Assembly: GCA_003342815.1 (NCBI GenBank)
Contig: PTEX01000192.1
Location: forward strand, 1,170,356 to 1,234,355
Direction of reading: 5' to 3'
Origin: Eudromia elegans
Taxonomy: Eukaryota > Chordata > Aves > Tinamiformes > Tinamidae
Length of the DNA stretch: 64,000 nt
Shown here: positions 36,001 to 48,520 of the stretch, piece after piece
How positions within the stretch are numbered: the stretch's first letter is position 1
How the letters are laid out: the number at the start of each line of letters is the position of its first letter
The notes under the pieces: model-generated
The model's database searches: none
What the model saw: the letters and a program-made list of their open reading frames with translations, nothing else
Told to the model about the DNA's origin: nothing
Translations under genes and position numbers: made by a program

Positions 36001-38799
36001 GGTCGGGGATAGTGATAGACTTCCCTGCCCCGGGCAGGAGTACAAGAGTATGGCTCAGCCGCCGCTCAGCAGTAGAGTGGAAGGAGCCCATTTAATTCTT
36101 GATCTACCTGCCAGCAGGATGGTCTGTGGTGATGGGTGCTGGCAGTTGAGTGGAGAGTATTGGTTTATTTGGACTAATGGCTACCCCGAGCTCTTTGATG
36201 GGAGTCTTTCAAAAATACTGAAGCAGTGAATAATCTTGCCGAACGTGTGACACTGCAGTTTGATGTCGTCTTCAGGTTTAGTCAGGCCAGGATTCTTAGG
36301 TTCCAAGGGGGAGATTCTGGCTTGCCTCAGGTCTAACTCATCTGACCCTTCTTTTAGACATTTGAGGGTTAAAGTGAGATGAACCCAGCAGTGCCTCTTC
36401 CTGTGCACGGCCTAAGAGGGGAGTCCAGAGGATTATCTGAGGTGGATTCATTTGGTGAAATGGAGATATCATAACAGAGATTCTCACTGTTGATTTTATT
36501 AAGATTTTTGATCAAGCAAAGATTGACTCAGTGACTTTTTCTGTTGACAAACAAAGGGAAAAATGGGATGTGAATTCTCACTGGAACATCTACTTGATCC
36601 AGAAATCCAAGTAACATGATAAGTGGCTTTTACATGCAAAATGGGGAATGGCATTTCATGAAAGACAGCGTCCATTTGTTTGCTGTAGTCAGAATAATAT
36701 TTGTTTGTTTTGGCCAAGGTTAATCTTTTACATTAGACTTCTGGCGCCTTTCATTTCCAGAGCTGCTGTGGATGCTCTGAGTATCCTTTGACCGGTGGTC
36801 TGGGTACCAAGGCACCACAGGGCAGTGGTCCAGCCCGGGTGGTTCTCTTAGAGACTTGTTTGCTGGAAGGGAAAAAGACCAAAGGCAGAGCATGTCTTCT
36901 TGGCTGGCCTGCCTCTGCCTTCACTGCCATGTGTGTTCTGCTTTCCCTGGATTTCTAGCGTGTCCAGGAAGGAAAAGGAGACAACCAGCAACTGCTGGAA
37001 GCAGTTTTGTTCAGCAGCCCGCTCAGTAGCTCATCTCAAGGCTCCGGTTGCTCAAGTACCATGGACAGGGGCATCTCCTCCAGGTCCAGAAACCCTCACT
37101 CTGGAGAAGGAAGAAACACATAGAAACACATAGAAAAACACGACTTTAAATGGAGGAGAACTTCAGTGGGATTTCCATTCAAGTCCCAGGTTCAAACGGC
37201 TTTGACTCTTCATTGAGATTAATGGATCAGTCTTTGGTTTAGGTTGATTAGGGTTCATTTCACAGCCTTTTCAGCTTCTGAGGTCTTATTTTCTCTCTCA
37301 GTTATCAGAACAGAAGTTTCCTTCAGGGTAGCTCACACTTGTCCCTGAGAGAGAAGAAATTGCTAGACATAGCCAAGATTTTACATCATTTTATCATCTG
37401 GACTACACTCCTCTTCTGTCACTGCTCTCAGTCATAGACAGACATGATAAGAGCCAAGTGATCTCCACACAGAATGTGGAGTGTAATAATGGAGTGTAGC
37501 TGATTTTGATGACTAATTTGGGAGAGCAGCCTTGCAATCAGCATTCCATAAATACAGCAGGGACCCTTTATCACTGTCATCCCTGGGGGTCCTGATGACC
37601 TGTCCCTGCAGGGAGGTGCCCGCTGGTGGGGACATGAAGGGAAGAAGTTGTCTGCTGGCCTGCCAGCACTGGTAGGTCTCACACATACTGTGTGGTTATC
37701 TCAAGAGCTGGCATGGGTCGCAGCCTTTCAGAGAGCCCCACTGTCGCAGACACTGCGTTGTGTGGGGCAGGATCACGGGCGTTCCACCTTCTAAGTCCTC
37801 CTGGGCAGATAAGACGAGACCCAGAGAGCGTGGATGACTTGGTGGTGGTGCTGCTTCTGCAGAGAGAAAACATGTTGTCTTGAAAAGGTTCTTGTGAGGA
37901 TGCTCAAGGGCACTGCTGGAACATCTGCACTGGCTACAGCATCTTGAATACCTGTTGCCTGCTGGGTGGGTCTTACTGATATTTTGGTACTGTATTTGTG
38001 ACCCTCGAAGGTACTAAAGGCACCCTCGATTCTTGGCTCTAAAATGAAATCTGTGTTGCTTCTCTTCATTTAAACTGGATGGTAGGCACCAGCCCACTGA
38101 TTAATTTACATCTTGATATGCTATTTAAAGAAAAATCTTCTTCCCTGCAAGAAGTCTTCTGTTAACATAGAGCCAAGTTATTTTTATTTTATCACAAAAT
38201 AATATTATTGACTACATTGGGACTATTTTGCATCAATGCGGCACACAGGATTTGACTTGAATAATGTTATTCACTTTTAACAAAAATACAATTTTTTATT
38301 AGCTGCATTTGTCCTGATCTCTTGAATATGTCAATTTAACTAACATTGTATCCTGTACTGATTACAGTGCCTTTAGATTTTAGTGAATATTTGCATCTTT
38401 GGACTTTCCGCTTTAGAGAGATAAATGCGTTTCTTTATGAGAAAACAAAATCATTTTAGGGGTATTGGTTTATTTGTTTATCAAGAGATTCTAAGGAGAT
38501 GAAAAGTCAGACTTTCAGCCATTCAGACTTGTTCTCTGAGCTGGCATCACTTTTATACAAGAAGTCACTGAGGGCCATCTGTATCTCTTCCTGATTTGAA
38601 TGGGACTTTTGCAAAGTAACTAGGCCCTTTGAAGAGCTTCTGGCCTCCCTCCCAAAAGATGAGATGTCAAAGATTGGAACAGAGGAAATCAGAAAGCCTA
38701 GATTATAATCGGTGCTTTATGAGCACTTGTGAGGATGCAGTAAATTCTACAGCCCCAGTGGCATCGACATGGTCAGGTGGAAAAGGACTGAAAGAAGAA

Positions 38800-38856
38800 A
38801 ATCATAGAATCATTATGATTGGAAAAGACCTTCAAGATCATTGAGTCTAGCCAACA
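38800..38856 (-). mobile_element. CR1 LINE, extreme 3' end
   Basis: The plus strand starts with an AATCATAGAATCATTATGAT stretch, the reverse complement of the ATTCTATG octamer tail that ends CR1 elements. It continues into the 'ggaaaagaccttcaagatcat' block that normally precedes the tail. Only about 55 bases remain, so this is a very short 5'-truncated insertion. Retention of the tail shows that the 3' end is intact. Confidence 0.85.
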
Positions 38857-39830
38857 AGTTTGGCATAAAGAAATGTTACATAATTTCTCGCGTGATTTTG
38901 TTTAAAAAATAGTTTGCATAAGAGATGCTGCCATGCTGTATTGTAGTTTATGGCTTGTGTTCCGTTTGCACTTTTTGGACTGAGTTTATGTTTGTGCTGT
39001 ATGTTTTTCTTTCCAACCCTACTGTTGAACATGAGTGAAGAGTTCAGAATGACTTCTGAGTCCCTAATTGATCCCACAATTTGCCACTGACACTGAGGTG
39101 GGTTTGAGTTAGTTGGACAGCAGAATTTCTCTTGTAAATGTTTATTTGACCGGCTGAAAAAAATGTATTGAAAATAACTTCACGATATTATTTACACAAC
39201 TAAAACCTACTTGTAAAGGGGCTGGCTAAGGAAAGTATGTAGGGGAGGTTACACTGTGCCATAAAAATTTCAATTTAGGCTATGGTTTTTAGTGGTCAAA
39301 AATATTCAGTTTAGTTCTTGCAATAGTATTGCTTTATTTTGCTTTGCTTTGGTTTGAATATACTTCATGGGTTTCCCTTTTGGGGCAGGAGGGAGAGAAG
39401 AGGGATTCAGTGATTGTGAGAAATGTTCTCCCGCTGGTAGCATTGGGCAACTGAGGGTTTTTGTCCCTTTGGCTGCCTGTGGGAATTCATTCACATGCAT
39501 AGTAATCAGTTACTAACACCCATAAAGTTTTGATGAGGAAAAAATTAGGATGGATTGGATTGTAAGATTGCATTGTAGGGTGTATCTGCCAAGGATTCAT
39601 GAATGTCATCATGATGGAGAAAGAGGGAGATTTATTATGAGGCTGTATTGGCCATAGATTTATTGCAGGGATGTATTGGCCACTTTAGCACTTGTTTTGG
39701 CACGGTGTAGACTTGGGCAGTATTCAGCTGTAGCTACATACCTTCCCGCCCAAATCCTGTTCTCCGTCTTGGATGTGTTTGGGCACCAGGCCATGCATGG
39801 GATCCTCATCTCCACCTTATCTTCCAAGCA

Positions 39831-40310
39831 GTGGCTGCGTTGGGCAGCTGCCTTGGCCGTCCGTCTGAGACCTGGAACCGCTGTTATTTTCCGAGCTGGC
39901 AGAGCCTGGGAACACGGCATTCGGCTCAGCTGCTGGAGGAGAGGAGCATCTCACTTGGTTCTGCAGCAATTCCTCTGCCTAATGATCCACATTACGTTTA
40001 TTGGCCTCGGAGGAAATTGTGTTTACTCAGCCAGAACGACGGCCATGCAACTGGGCCCCTTGGCCTGCGGAGCCAAAGCGGGAAAACCTGCGGAAGGTCT
40101 TTGGAGATCATCCCCATTCCCCCACCACAGAGGAGGGTGATGAGAACGGATGGTCCAGCAAACTCTTCAGACAGGCTCTCCAAGCTCTATCTGGCAGCGT
40201 GTAACTTTATCAACCCCTCGTCCGGGAGCCAAGTTAAGAACATTTTGGTGTATGTGTTGGAGGGTACTTGCACTGCAGCACACCAGTTTAACTCATTAGT
40301 TGGAATGTAA
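39831..40310 (+). other. 159-codon open frame, function unknown
   Basis: An open frame from an ATG at 39831 to a stop ending at 40310, overlapped by a second plus frame (39676-40140, 154 codons). The residues are varied. One Pro/Arg-rich part reads SLEIIPIPPPQRRVMRTDG, followed by SSDRLSKLYLAACNFINPSS. The segment keeps scattered CpG in AT-rich surroundings. No domain, signal peptide or membrane segment is convincing, and splice sites at its ends are not clear. Two overlapping long frames are expected in GC-rich DNA, so chance is likely. A conserved regulatory element is another possibility. Confidence 0.12.
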
Positions 40311-42247
40311 TTTTAGGCTCCTTCGAAGCAGTTAATGTAAACTTACCATAAAATGAAAATCTTGTGTGTTTTACTCTGCGATCATTCCAGGGGTGAAAGT
40401 CATCTCTGTATTTTTGTGATAAAATGAATACATGAAGTAAATGCAGGCTAGTAAGAAACCCAGATGATGAGTTTGTAGTGAAGGCAGCAGTTTGTCTGCT
40501 AGGGTAGAGCACTGATAGCTGAATGTTTGCTGTTTAGTGCTGCCTTCCTCTTTTGATTTAGAAATGAGGGGCTTATGTTTCTTGGACATACATACTGTAC
40601 ATACTGATTCTGGCTAGGCACTGCAGAACTCTTGAAACAGCAGAAAACTTGAGTTTGCTGCACCTGTTTTTGTGGATTAGAGCCCAGAACCTGTAGTTAA
40701 TGTGAGGCCTTGTGTATCTAATCTGCCTTGGAAAATTAGACTTTCACCCCAGAATGCCCTGTTTGGAGGGACCCTTGCAGACACCAGGGCTGGAGCAGAT
40801 GGGCTGGCTCCCTGCTGGGACACTCTTGGTTGTCCCCTGCAAAATCCCAGGTTCACACGCTTGCCTTGTGCCGAGTCCAGATATCCAGCTACCCCACGTG
40901 TCCTTGTACAGCAAGAGGCAGAAGTGATGAGAGAAGGGTGTTTTGGCATTTGTCCTAAAATCCTTCCTGGAAAGAATCTGGAATCACTTGTCAAAGAGAC
41001 ACATGGGACGTAGGCAGCTGGAGCAGGTAGTGCGTGTGCTGCTCCTGAGCGACTGTCTGGACCGCAGTCCCCGTGGTGTCCTGGCACTGGCAGAGCTTCC
41101 AGAAGAGCAGCGGGCACCACAGCAGGTGCTGTCTGTGCTGCTTTCTTCAAGACGCCTCCAGGGGCGTCTATGGTGGGGCATCCTAAAGCCCGGTGCATCA
41201 CACGGGTTTCTATCTCAGTGCCACACTGAGTTAGAGGAACCGTCACCGGCAGCCCCTTCCTAGCAGTGGCCTTGGCCTGGGAAGGGTCTGTTGCTCAGCT
41301 CAGTGCCGCAGGTTGTGAGTACACCTGTGGATCAGGATGGGGTAGGGAGTATAGAAGGTGTCCAAGAGCAAGCGTCTGGATTTTCCAGTGAGAATGGGTC
41401 TTGCCATTGATTATACTGCATAATTAATATGGATTGATGAACACTGCACATTTGTTATTCTCCAGCAGATTATTCAGTTGAGAAATAATAGGAAGTACAA
41501 CACAAAACAGAGCAAATTGCTGGGGCAGATGATTAGGGAAAAAATAACAGATCTTAAGCTGAAAACTTAGCTTTTTATTGCTAAATGCAAGAAAAAAACC
41601 GAAGAGCTGAAGCAGCAATAGCCATGCAAACTGGAACAACAGCTTTGTCTCTGCACAGTAAATGCGAAACGCTGAGCGCTGTTGATTGTGATTTTGTGCT
41701 CTCTGCGAAGGGATGAGCTGTGAGGCTGCCAGGCCCTGGGTACTGCGAGGGTGGGATTTGTTTTCCAGAGCTGATTTCAAGAAACAATAGCCTGGAAAAA
41801 ATAAAATGTGTTGAGCTACATGTGCTCATCACAATTTTGTAATTAAGGGAGTCGGTTTGAGCAGGATTTGGAGAGTCTTGTGTCGGAGAACTGAAGATCA
41901 CCATGGCCAGGAGGTGACGAGGGATCACTGCTGGTTTCCCTTCAGCTGGGATTTCACTGAGTGAGTTCATTACCGTGTTTGGTGACAACCAAGTTGGATC
42001 CCCAGGGCACAGAAATCCCAACCTTGGGCTTGTTGAAGTTGTGTTTTATTTAGACCACGGATGATTTTGGTGCTTGGGTAACTCGGATTACTAAACCGGT
42101 TTGTTTTACTTGCTGATCAAACCGTGTTTATGATATGACATAACTGGAACTGCTGCAATAAAATACACAAAGTGTTTCTGCAAGGGTTTTTTTTTTCTGG
42201 CAAAGATTAGACCTTTTTTTCTCTGCCCTGTGCTATAACACTGACTT

Positions 42248-42928
42248 CTAAAATGGCATGGATTCGAGCTTTCCCCATGGCACCTGGAGCTGCAGAGTGG
42301 AGCTTACGTAACAGATAGAGGCAGAATAATTGAAACAGCAGGTTTCAGCTGCTGAGGTGCACGGTGCTCCGTGTCGTGTGTGATAAATGTAACTAATTAT
42401 TGTGCTTTTAGTGGTGAAATTAATATAATCTGTCTGCAGTGCTGAGTTGGACAAATGCTGTTTGGGAAGTGATGTTTTGTTCAAGCCAGGGCCTACCATT
42501 AGCAGGCTCTTTTGCATTGCTGCTGAGGAGGGGAACCGGGCTCCGTGGGCGCAGCTGTGATGAATGCACACCGAGGTTCCTTCACCATTCGGGTTGCTCA
42601 CTGGTTCTGCTCGAGCAAGCCGCAGATATTTAACTGTAGATAACTCCCTCTTTTGAATTTTCCTCCAGCTTGCACACGTGCACGCGTGCGTGCAGGCACA
42701 CACGGCCACAAACAGTGAATTAGACTGCAGAAACAGCGCTGTCGCTGCCCGCTCCGCTGGGTTGGCATGTGGGCACCTAGAGGAGGGTTCAGCCTCATGT
42801 CCCTCCCATCCTTCTCGCACACTTCCCAGGTTGTCATGGGGATTTTTTCTGCTGAAGTAGAAGGGGGTTGTGCTTTGAATCAGTAAATTAGAGCTTGGAA
42901 ATACTACAACAATATTGCATAAAAACAT
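42248..42928 (-). other. 226-codon open frame, probably spurious
   Basis: The longest open frame in the window. It has no recognisable domain. It contains a Cys/Ala/Thr/His run (VCACTHACTCAS) that is simply the translation of an imperfect CA/CG-rich simple stretch near 42680. It has no plausible hydrophobic core pattern or repeated motif. Plus-strand frames overlap part of it. I list it because of its length, not because I believe it is a gene. Confidence 0.08.
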
Positions 42929-43859
42929 GCGAGTTTCATAATCTTATATTAACAGCACTCGAGTATCAATTTGTTACGTAACAACAGGCACATTATCTAA
43001 TATCAGACCTCAGGGTGGTCTTTCCCTCCTGGAGTCAGGCTGCCCATGAAGGTCTTGCCTCTGCTTCTCCGTTTTTGCATCCCAATCCCGTGTTTTAAAC
43101 ATGCCTTCGTTAGCAGGATCACAAGAGCCCCGGACCTTTGCCCGGGGCTTCCTCAAGCTGGGAAGTTGGTGGCTGCTTGGAGGCTGTTTGGCTTGTGAGG
43201 GACAAAAACCACCTTATTCTGAACGTGCTCAACACATGTCAGTGTCAAGTGCTCAGGAAGAAACTCTCTGATCCATGAGGTGATCATAAAAGTTAGTCTG
43301 CAGTTCCTGGCTAATTTGCTCTCTTCAGTGCTGCTGAAATAATTATTCAAGTGCACTTGAATATTCAGTCATAGTGAAAACAAATAGTGCTGAGAGGAAA
43401 GGAAAAAAAACACTCCCCTTTTTACAGGTCAGAACTGCTCTTACTGGAATGGGAGTCACGCGCTGATTTGTTTGGTCAAGAGAGGAGCAGGTTTTACATT
43501 TTCCACAAATTAAGCGGAGTTTTTTTTCTTTTTAATGTGCTTGTATTTGAAGATCCACTTTAATTAGTAATGAAAATCAAAGGGGGAAAAAAGGACTTAC
43601 AAATGAAACTTAATATGTTTGTTTGCTTATTGGAGTTTTTTATCTTAAATAATTCAAGCAGCCTCAGTATCCTCAGAAACACCGGTCAGTTCATTTACAG
43701 ACTCGCTGTTGGTTGCTCTCTTTGACAACCCATCCTTTCCATTCAGAAAAAAGAACCATCCTCATTTCATTTGCTAATGACATGCTGTGTTATTACTATA
43801 CCAAAAAGTAAACTCCTTGAGCCTTGCGAATAATAACAATATTTGGATTCACAAGAGTT

Positions 43860-44160
43860 TATTGTCAGGATTTTATATCAGGATTTATTTTTTCTCTTGA
43901 ACACGCACATTTATTAGTATAGCAAGCTCATTGCTGGCACATCAAACAAATAACACCTTAAAAATACAGGTGGTGAATCCATCGCTCTTCCAAGCAAATT
44001 TTCAACCAATAGGATACATAAATAATTGGTGTATGCAGATCTAGCACAGGAAAAATATTTCATACTGTTCTCAGGGCCAGCCTCTTGAGCATAATTGCAA
44101 AAATAATTTCAGCATCACGCTAAAATATGAAATGTTTAAACAGAGGTTTTATTCTCCACA
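43860..44160. promoter_or_regulatory. AT-rich block resembling a conserved non-coding element
   Basis: CpG-poor, non-repetitive sequence with CCAATAGGATACATAAATAA, TTAAAAATAC and TGCAAAAATAATTT words (each under 21 bases). It ends abruptly against the CpG-rich patch at 44185. The texture is enhancer-like, but no alignment is available. Confidence 0.22.
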
Positions 44161-44184
44161 GCAGCATCGAACCAATGGGACCAT

Positions 44185-44340
44185 CTCGGACACCCCGGTT
44201 TCGTGGCCGCGTTTCGAGTCCCCGTGGGCGAAGGAGAAGCCGGGGCTGCCGGGGGTGGCAGTTTGCCCCGGGTCGCAGAGCAGCAGCGGGTGCTGCCACT
44301 GGCCCCTTCCCAGCCCGCGGGACGCGAGGGCACGATTGAG
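44185..44340. other. Small CpG-rich patch
   Basis: About 150 bases, GC-rich, with CpG throughout, directly next to an AT-rich block. Frames of 60-95 codons are open on both strands through it, as expected from composition. It is too short to call a CpG island with confidence. Confidence 0.35.
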
Positions 44341-44984
44341 TGCTGCTTTAAAACAGATTTCTTCTCCCCAAGCAAACACAATTCAAATAGGTCTTTATGA
44401 CCCTTTGCTATATTCATAAAATTTGTATTTCTGGCTGTTTAAGGGGTGTAGGAAATCAGCCAAAATTCCTTCACATATTTTCTGGCAGCGTCTGTATACA
44501 GCTTAGGAACTGGTGTGTTAGTTTAGCTGTCAGTGCAGAATCCTGTTCCATTAAGCACCAGTTTGGGAATATCTCCGCCTTTCTTTTTTTCTGGAGTATG
44601 TGTGGGTGTCACAGAGCAGGATTAGGAGGGTAAGACCTAACAACTGAAGGTCATGTTTGGTCCTGCTGGAAAGGTCGGAGTCTGTCACTATGTTCTGAAA
44701 ATAAATCTGTGCTTCACCAAAATCTGTTCCTGCAGCATTGTTTGCTGTTGCATTTTTTTTTTCCCACGCACATCCTTTCTCACTCCAAGCAATAATAATT
44801 TCATTGAATTCAGTAAATAGGACTTTGCACAAGGCTGACGTGGAGCCATGATTTTCTCTTCAGATCAGACACAAAGCGGTGATTCAGTGCAGGGAGGGCA
44901 GGCGGTAGAGACAAGGCTGAGGTTTGAGGAGAAGGCTTTAAAAATTATCAGTTTTCTAAAATGAAGATCTATTTTTAAATCAAC

Positions 44985-45006
44985 ATATATATATATATAT
45001 ATATAT
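44985..45006. repeat. (AT)11 microsatellite
   Basis: 22 bases of perfect AT dinucleotide repeat. Confidence 0.95.
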
Positions 45007-45374
45007 GCTTTTTCACCCTCTTTCTCAGTGAACTGAACGTTGATTGGAAGGAAGCTGTTCTTCACTGTGATTTTCCCCCATTTTCTCTCTTGTGTTGTTT
45101 TCTAGCCAACTGAGTCAAGGTTTTATCAGTTTATGGTACCAACTGGAAACTTCTAAAGCTTTTTATGTCTTGCAAATGTCCTCCCACATTTCTTCCCTCC
45201 TCCGCGAGCACACAGAAGAGAGGGGAAAAAAGTGAGCAACGCGTTTAGGTAGAGGATGATTAAACAACTGGGTTTCTGAATAAAATCACTATTTATTTCA
45301 CAGTAAATGATTTCAGCATCATTCTGTAGAATATTATTTAAAGTATAATATAATGTTCTCCTCATTTAAAATAG

Positions 45375-45550
45375 AAGAACTCCACCAGCAGCCTGGTGAA
45401 AAGATCAAGGCGTCAGCTGATGAGCCATGTATGGCAGAAACTGCTGCAGATGAATTGTTAATGATCTTCACTGAGGAAAATAAACTCCTTCCTGTTGGTG
45501 TGGAGCCTGACTGGAGCGTGGAAAAATCCACTGAATGTATGAAGATTACA
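45375..45550 (+). other. Candidate internal coding exon, unproven
   Basis: The 176 bases are open in one frame with a protein-like composition. The peptide includes ELHQQPGEKIKASADEPCMA early and TAADELLMIFTEENKLLPVG in the middle, then ends near STECMKIT. It is acidic, without Pro/Ser/Arg inflation and without CpG enrichment, unlike most frames here. The 3' edge is a strong donor (ACA then GTGAGT at 45551). The 5' edge is an ATAG acceptor after a modest pyrimidine stretch, which is the weak point. The exon would enter in phase 1 and leave in phase 0, which fits the phase-0 entry of the candidates at 48521 and 54004. I do not recognise the protein. A fast-evolving gene, an unannotated transcript or chance are all possible. 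Confidence 0.25.
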
Positions 45551-45878
45551 GTGAGTCAGACTTGCGTCCCCCTCAATAGCCCGTTGTGTGAAATGATGGT
45601 TAAGAAACGCTCTCTGGTTTTTATTATACTCCCTGGCTTCGGCTGACCCCAGTCTTACAGCTAGTTGATCGCAACGTGCTGCAGGCCAAACGTGCTGCAC
45701 ATCTGAGGAGGAGACGAGCACGGGCTTGTCTCAGGGCCCAGGGCAGGAGTTAGCACGTCAGCGTTTCGCTCCGGGTGGTCAGTGCTGAGCAAAGGGGTCT
45801 CCAGGCCGTCTCGGAAGGCGCACACTCAGGCACTGTCCTGTCAGGAGAAGCAGCACTGAATGCTTCGTCTCTTCTTTT

Positions 45879-45910
45879 ATACATACATGCATACATGTAT
45901 ATACATATAG
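45879..45910. repeat. Imperfect (ATAC/ATGT) simple repeat
   Basis: Short alternating purine-pyrimidine repeat of ACAT units, a degenerate tetranucleotide microsatellite. Confidence 0.7.
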
Positions 45911-47780
45911 TGATTTAGTATAGTTCATGGAGAGCATCCTGGAAGTTCCTGTCTTCTAGGCGAGCACCAAATGGGTTTTAACAACACCTTTGAAGGATGA
46001 GTTTTTTGAAGGAGAGGATTGTCTCCTCCAAGGAGTTGAGCCTTGGATCGTCCCCCCTCTTCTGCTGAAAATATTTGTGTCTTCACGGAGGGAGGTGGAG
46101 GTGGCCACCAAACCACACGGGGCCCTGTGCAGCTTTTAACCACAGCACCTTGGATCTCATGGCTTGCACAGATTTTGTTCGACCTTCCTCCCATGGCAGG
46201 AGGCTCCTGCTGGGCTTTGGCTCTGTGTTTGCCCCGTCCCTGCATATATGGGGCTATAGGGGAGGAGTAAAGGGAATAGTTACTGATAAGGGGTCTTCTT
46301 TCTTTTTAAAGCATCTTCGTGTAAGAACAAAACGGGGTGCACGAGAGTAACCTGCTGTTTAGTTGTCAGTACTGCAGATCAGCTGCTATTTACTGAGCAG
46401 GGTAATTTCCAGGCACCCTTTGAGCAGCTCCGGGATGGAGGAGTCGCAGCTCCCGGCCCCAGAAACTCCTGGCCTGCATCTTCTGCTCTTCATGGCAGCA
46501 GGTGACTGAGCCATTACACTTGCTAAAGTGCTGTGAAACTTTAATGAAGTGAAATTACAGTGATATATGCATTTCAGAGACATTTTGATTCATTGTCTTT
46601 TAAAAGGTTTTCAGTTAAAATTACCCTTTTCTAGTTCTGCTTAGGTTTATGGCAGGGTTTTTTTGAGAGAAGGAGGGAAGGTTGGTGTAAAGGGGCCATA
46701 AATACCAATTTTCACTGCAGCTCTGTAATCACCAGATACCACAGAGATCCGCAGATACCGTTTGAAGTGAAAAATCTGCAGTGGAAGTGAGAACTGGGTT
46801 GGAAAGCAGTGAAGCAGAGAAGGGGAAGCGTGGCGAGGGGATGTGCTCCTTCCTGAGCTCCATCACCAGCCCGGCACAACACAGTGCTCGCTCCCACAGA
46901 CCCTTCTTACGTAACTGCTGCTTCACTTCAGCTCTGCCCAGTTTGGCCTTCGGTAAATATTTTTATATCTATTTATAGGCTGCAGAATGACAGCATAAAA
47001 GTGGTACTTGCGCTCTCCGTGCAAGTTCAAGTATCATGAGCTTATTTTTGTCACCAAAGCAATTTTTAGCACGACTTCTGCTCCGGAGAAGGTTGTGGAG
47101 CTCGTGCAGTGCCGGCAACGGGGCCGGGGGCTCCTCGTGCCGACCACAAAGATCCCTTAAGTGCCACTTCCACCTCTGTCCATGCAGAGCTGTGGACATC
47201 AGCCCGCGGTGTCACGGAGTGGGAATGTTCCAGGAAAGCTGCATTCCCGTTGTCGCTTGCCCAGAGGTTGCAGAGAAAGGGGCAGCCACCCTGGGGGCTG
47301 GAGCTTCATCCCTGCCCTGCGCTGCCCGCGGAGGCCGGAGCTGGGACCAGCCTCGGTCCTTCCTGCCCCGGTGCTGTGGGAGCAGCCTGGGGTGAGAAAA
47401 CCTGCCAGGTGGGAGAGGGTTCGGAAGAAGGTTTCACCACAGTGCTGCACGGTGTCACTACTGGAGGTCACGTTAGCTGGTTAAAACACCAGCCCTGACA
47501 GGGTTTTCCTTTTTTTACTGTAGCACATAGCTATAAGCATGTACGCTTTCCAGTGTTTGCTCTTTGGAACAGTTTGAGTTGAGTTGCTCTGCCAGACTGG
47601 AAATCATATACTGTTATCTCTAGATCCTTCATCAAAACTTTCATTACTCTTCATGACTCCTTTCTAAGGATTTGTTCCTACTTCTATGATTTGATGCATC
47701 TGTGGTTTCTGGTGCATCCTCATTTTGTGCTATAGTGCTAAAACTGAGCAAACCTCTCCAAGGAAACCTCAAAAAGTGAG

Positions 47781-47827
47781 CTATTTGTTTATTTACCTAT
47801 CTATTTATTTATTTATTTATTTATTTT
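47781..47827. repeat. (TTTA)n microsatellite
   Basis: A tetranucleotide array, pure over about the last 26 bases and degenerate at its left end. Confidence 0.9.
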
Positions 47828-48520
47828 GCAGTTAGATCCAAACTGACTTGCTAGTTCAGATTAAACTCAAATAGGGCACACAACTAGTTTGCAATTTGGT
47901 CTTCTTTGTTACAGTACTAACATTTTCCCAATATATTTATTGAAGGGAGTTTTATGCTCTCTTGCAGGCTTTTAAATGGTGATGGTGACAGTTGTAACCT
48001 ACGAGTGAATGGTGACCCCAGAGGAGTTATTCAGATGGGGCTCTGCAAGTGCTGTGGGTTTGTTTTGCTGTTTCCCTAATTGGGGACTGACCTCCCTGGT
48101 GCTAGCAGAGAAGCTGTTCGTGTTCCTTATCATACTTTTTTTTCCAAAGAAGCTACTTTTTGTAATTATTATCTGCATAACTAACATTAAACAGAGAGGA
48201 GAGACTTTGTAGAACTACAACAGATGAATTGCATAATAAGTTTTGCGTTAAATATTTTAATTTGAAGCCTGCATACTATTGTGCTCAAGCTCATTCCCAT
48301 TAGAGATGAAAGAGCCTTGATAGTGACTTCATCAGAAGTGCGAGGAGGCCTTTTGATAGCTGAGGCCTCAAAATTTGGAGATCCTGAAAAAACATGACTT
48401 TTTACAGCGGCCTGAGGCATCGCTGTTATTTTCAGGCCAGTTGTACGTAGCTGACTTGCCTCAGAAACGATGTTTTATGTAAATAACAGTAATTAACAAC
48501 GACATGCTGTTCTCTCGCAG

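Larger units (their letters stand above)
27345..38795. other. Long AT-rich non-coding stretch, no gene recognised
   Basis: The quietest part of the window. It contains AT-rich conserved-looking blocks (28080-28260, 32830-33060), a possible ancient LINE relic (29850-29975), a (TG)14 microsatellite (32184-32211) and a few GC-richer islands (about 28690-28805, 34000-34230). An 11-base direct repeat with two and a half copies lies at 37111-37141. A tRNA A-box-like word at 28896 has no B box. Open frames reach about 139 codons (minus, 27654-28073) without recognisable features. Confidence 0.55.
38860..45374. other. Non-coding stretch, no gene recognised
   Basis: Mostly AT-rich. It contains a GC-richer segment with two overlapping plus frames at 39676-40310, a segment with opposing long frames at 40677-41263 and the longest open frame of the window (226 codons, minus, 42248-42928). 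An AT-rich conserved-looking block lies at 43860-44160, a CpG-rich patch at 44185-44340 and an (AT)11 microsatellite at 44985. No repeat element is recognised after the CR1 tail at 38856. Confidence 0.5.

Noticed and set aside
42248-42928. 226-codon minus-strand open frame as a gene
   Set aside because: No domain, no helical or repeat pattern, contains a translated simple-sequence run, and has no splice or promoter context. Length alone is not enough in 64 kb.
47036-47498. Three plus frames of 107-129 codons
   Set aside because: All three phases are open over the same GC-rich stretch, so no single frame is favoured.
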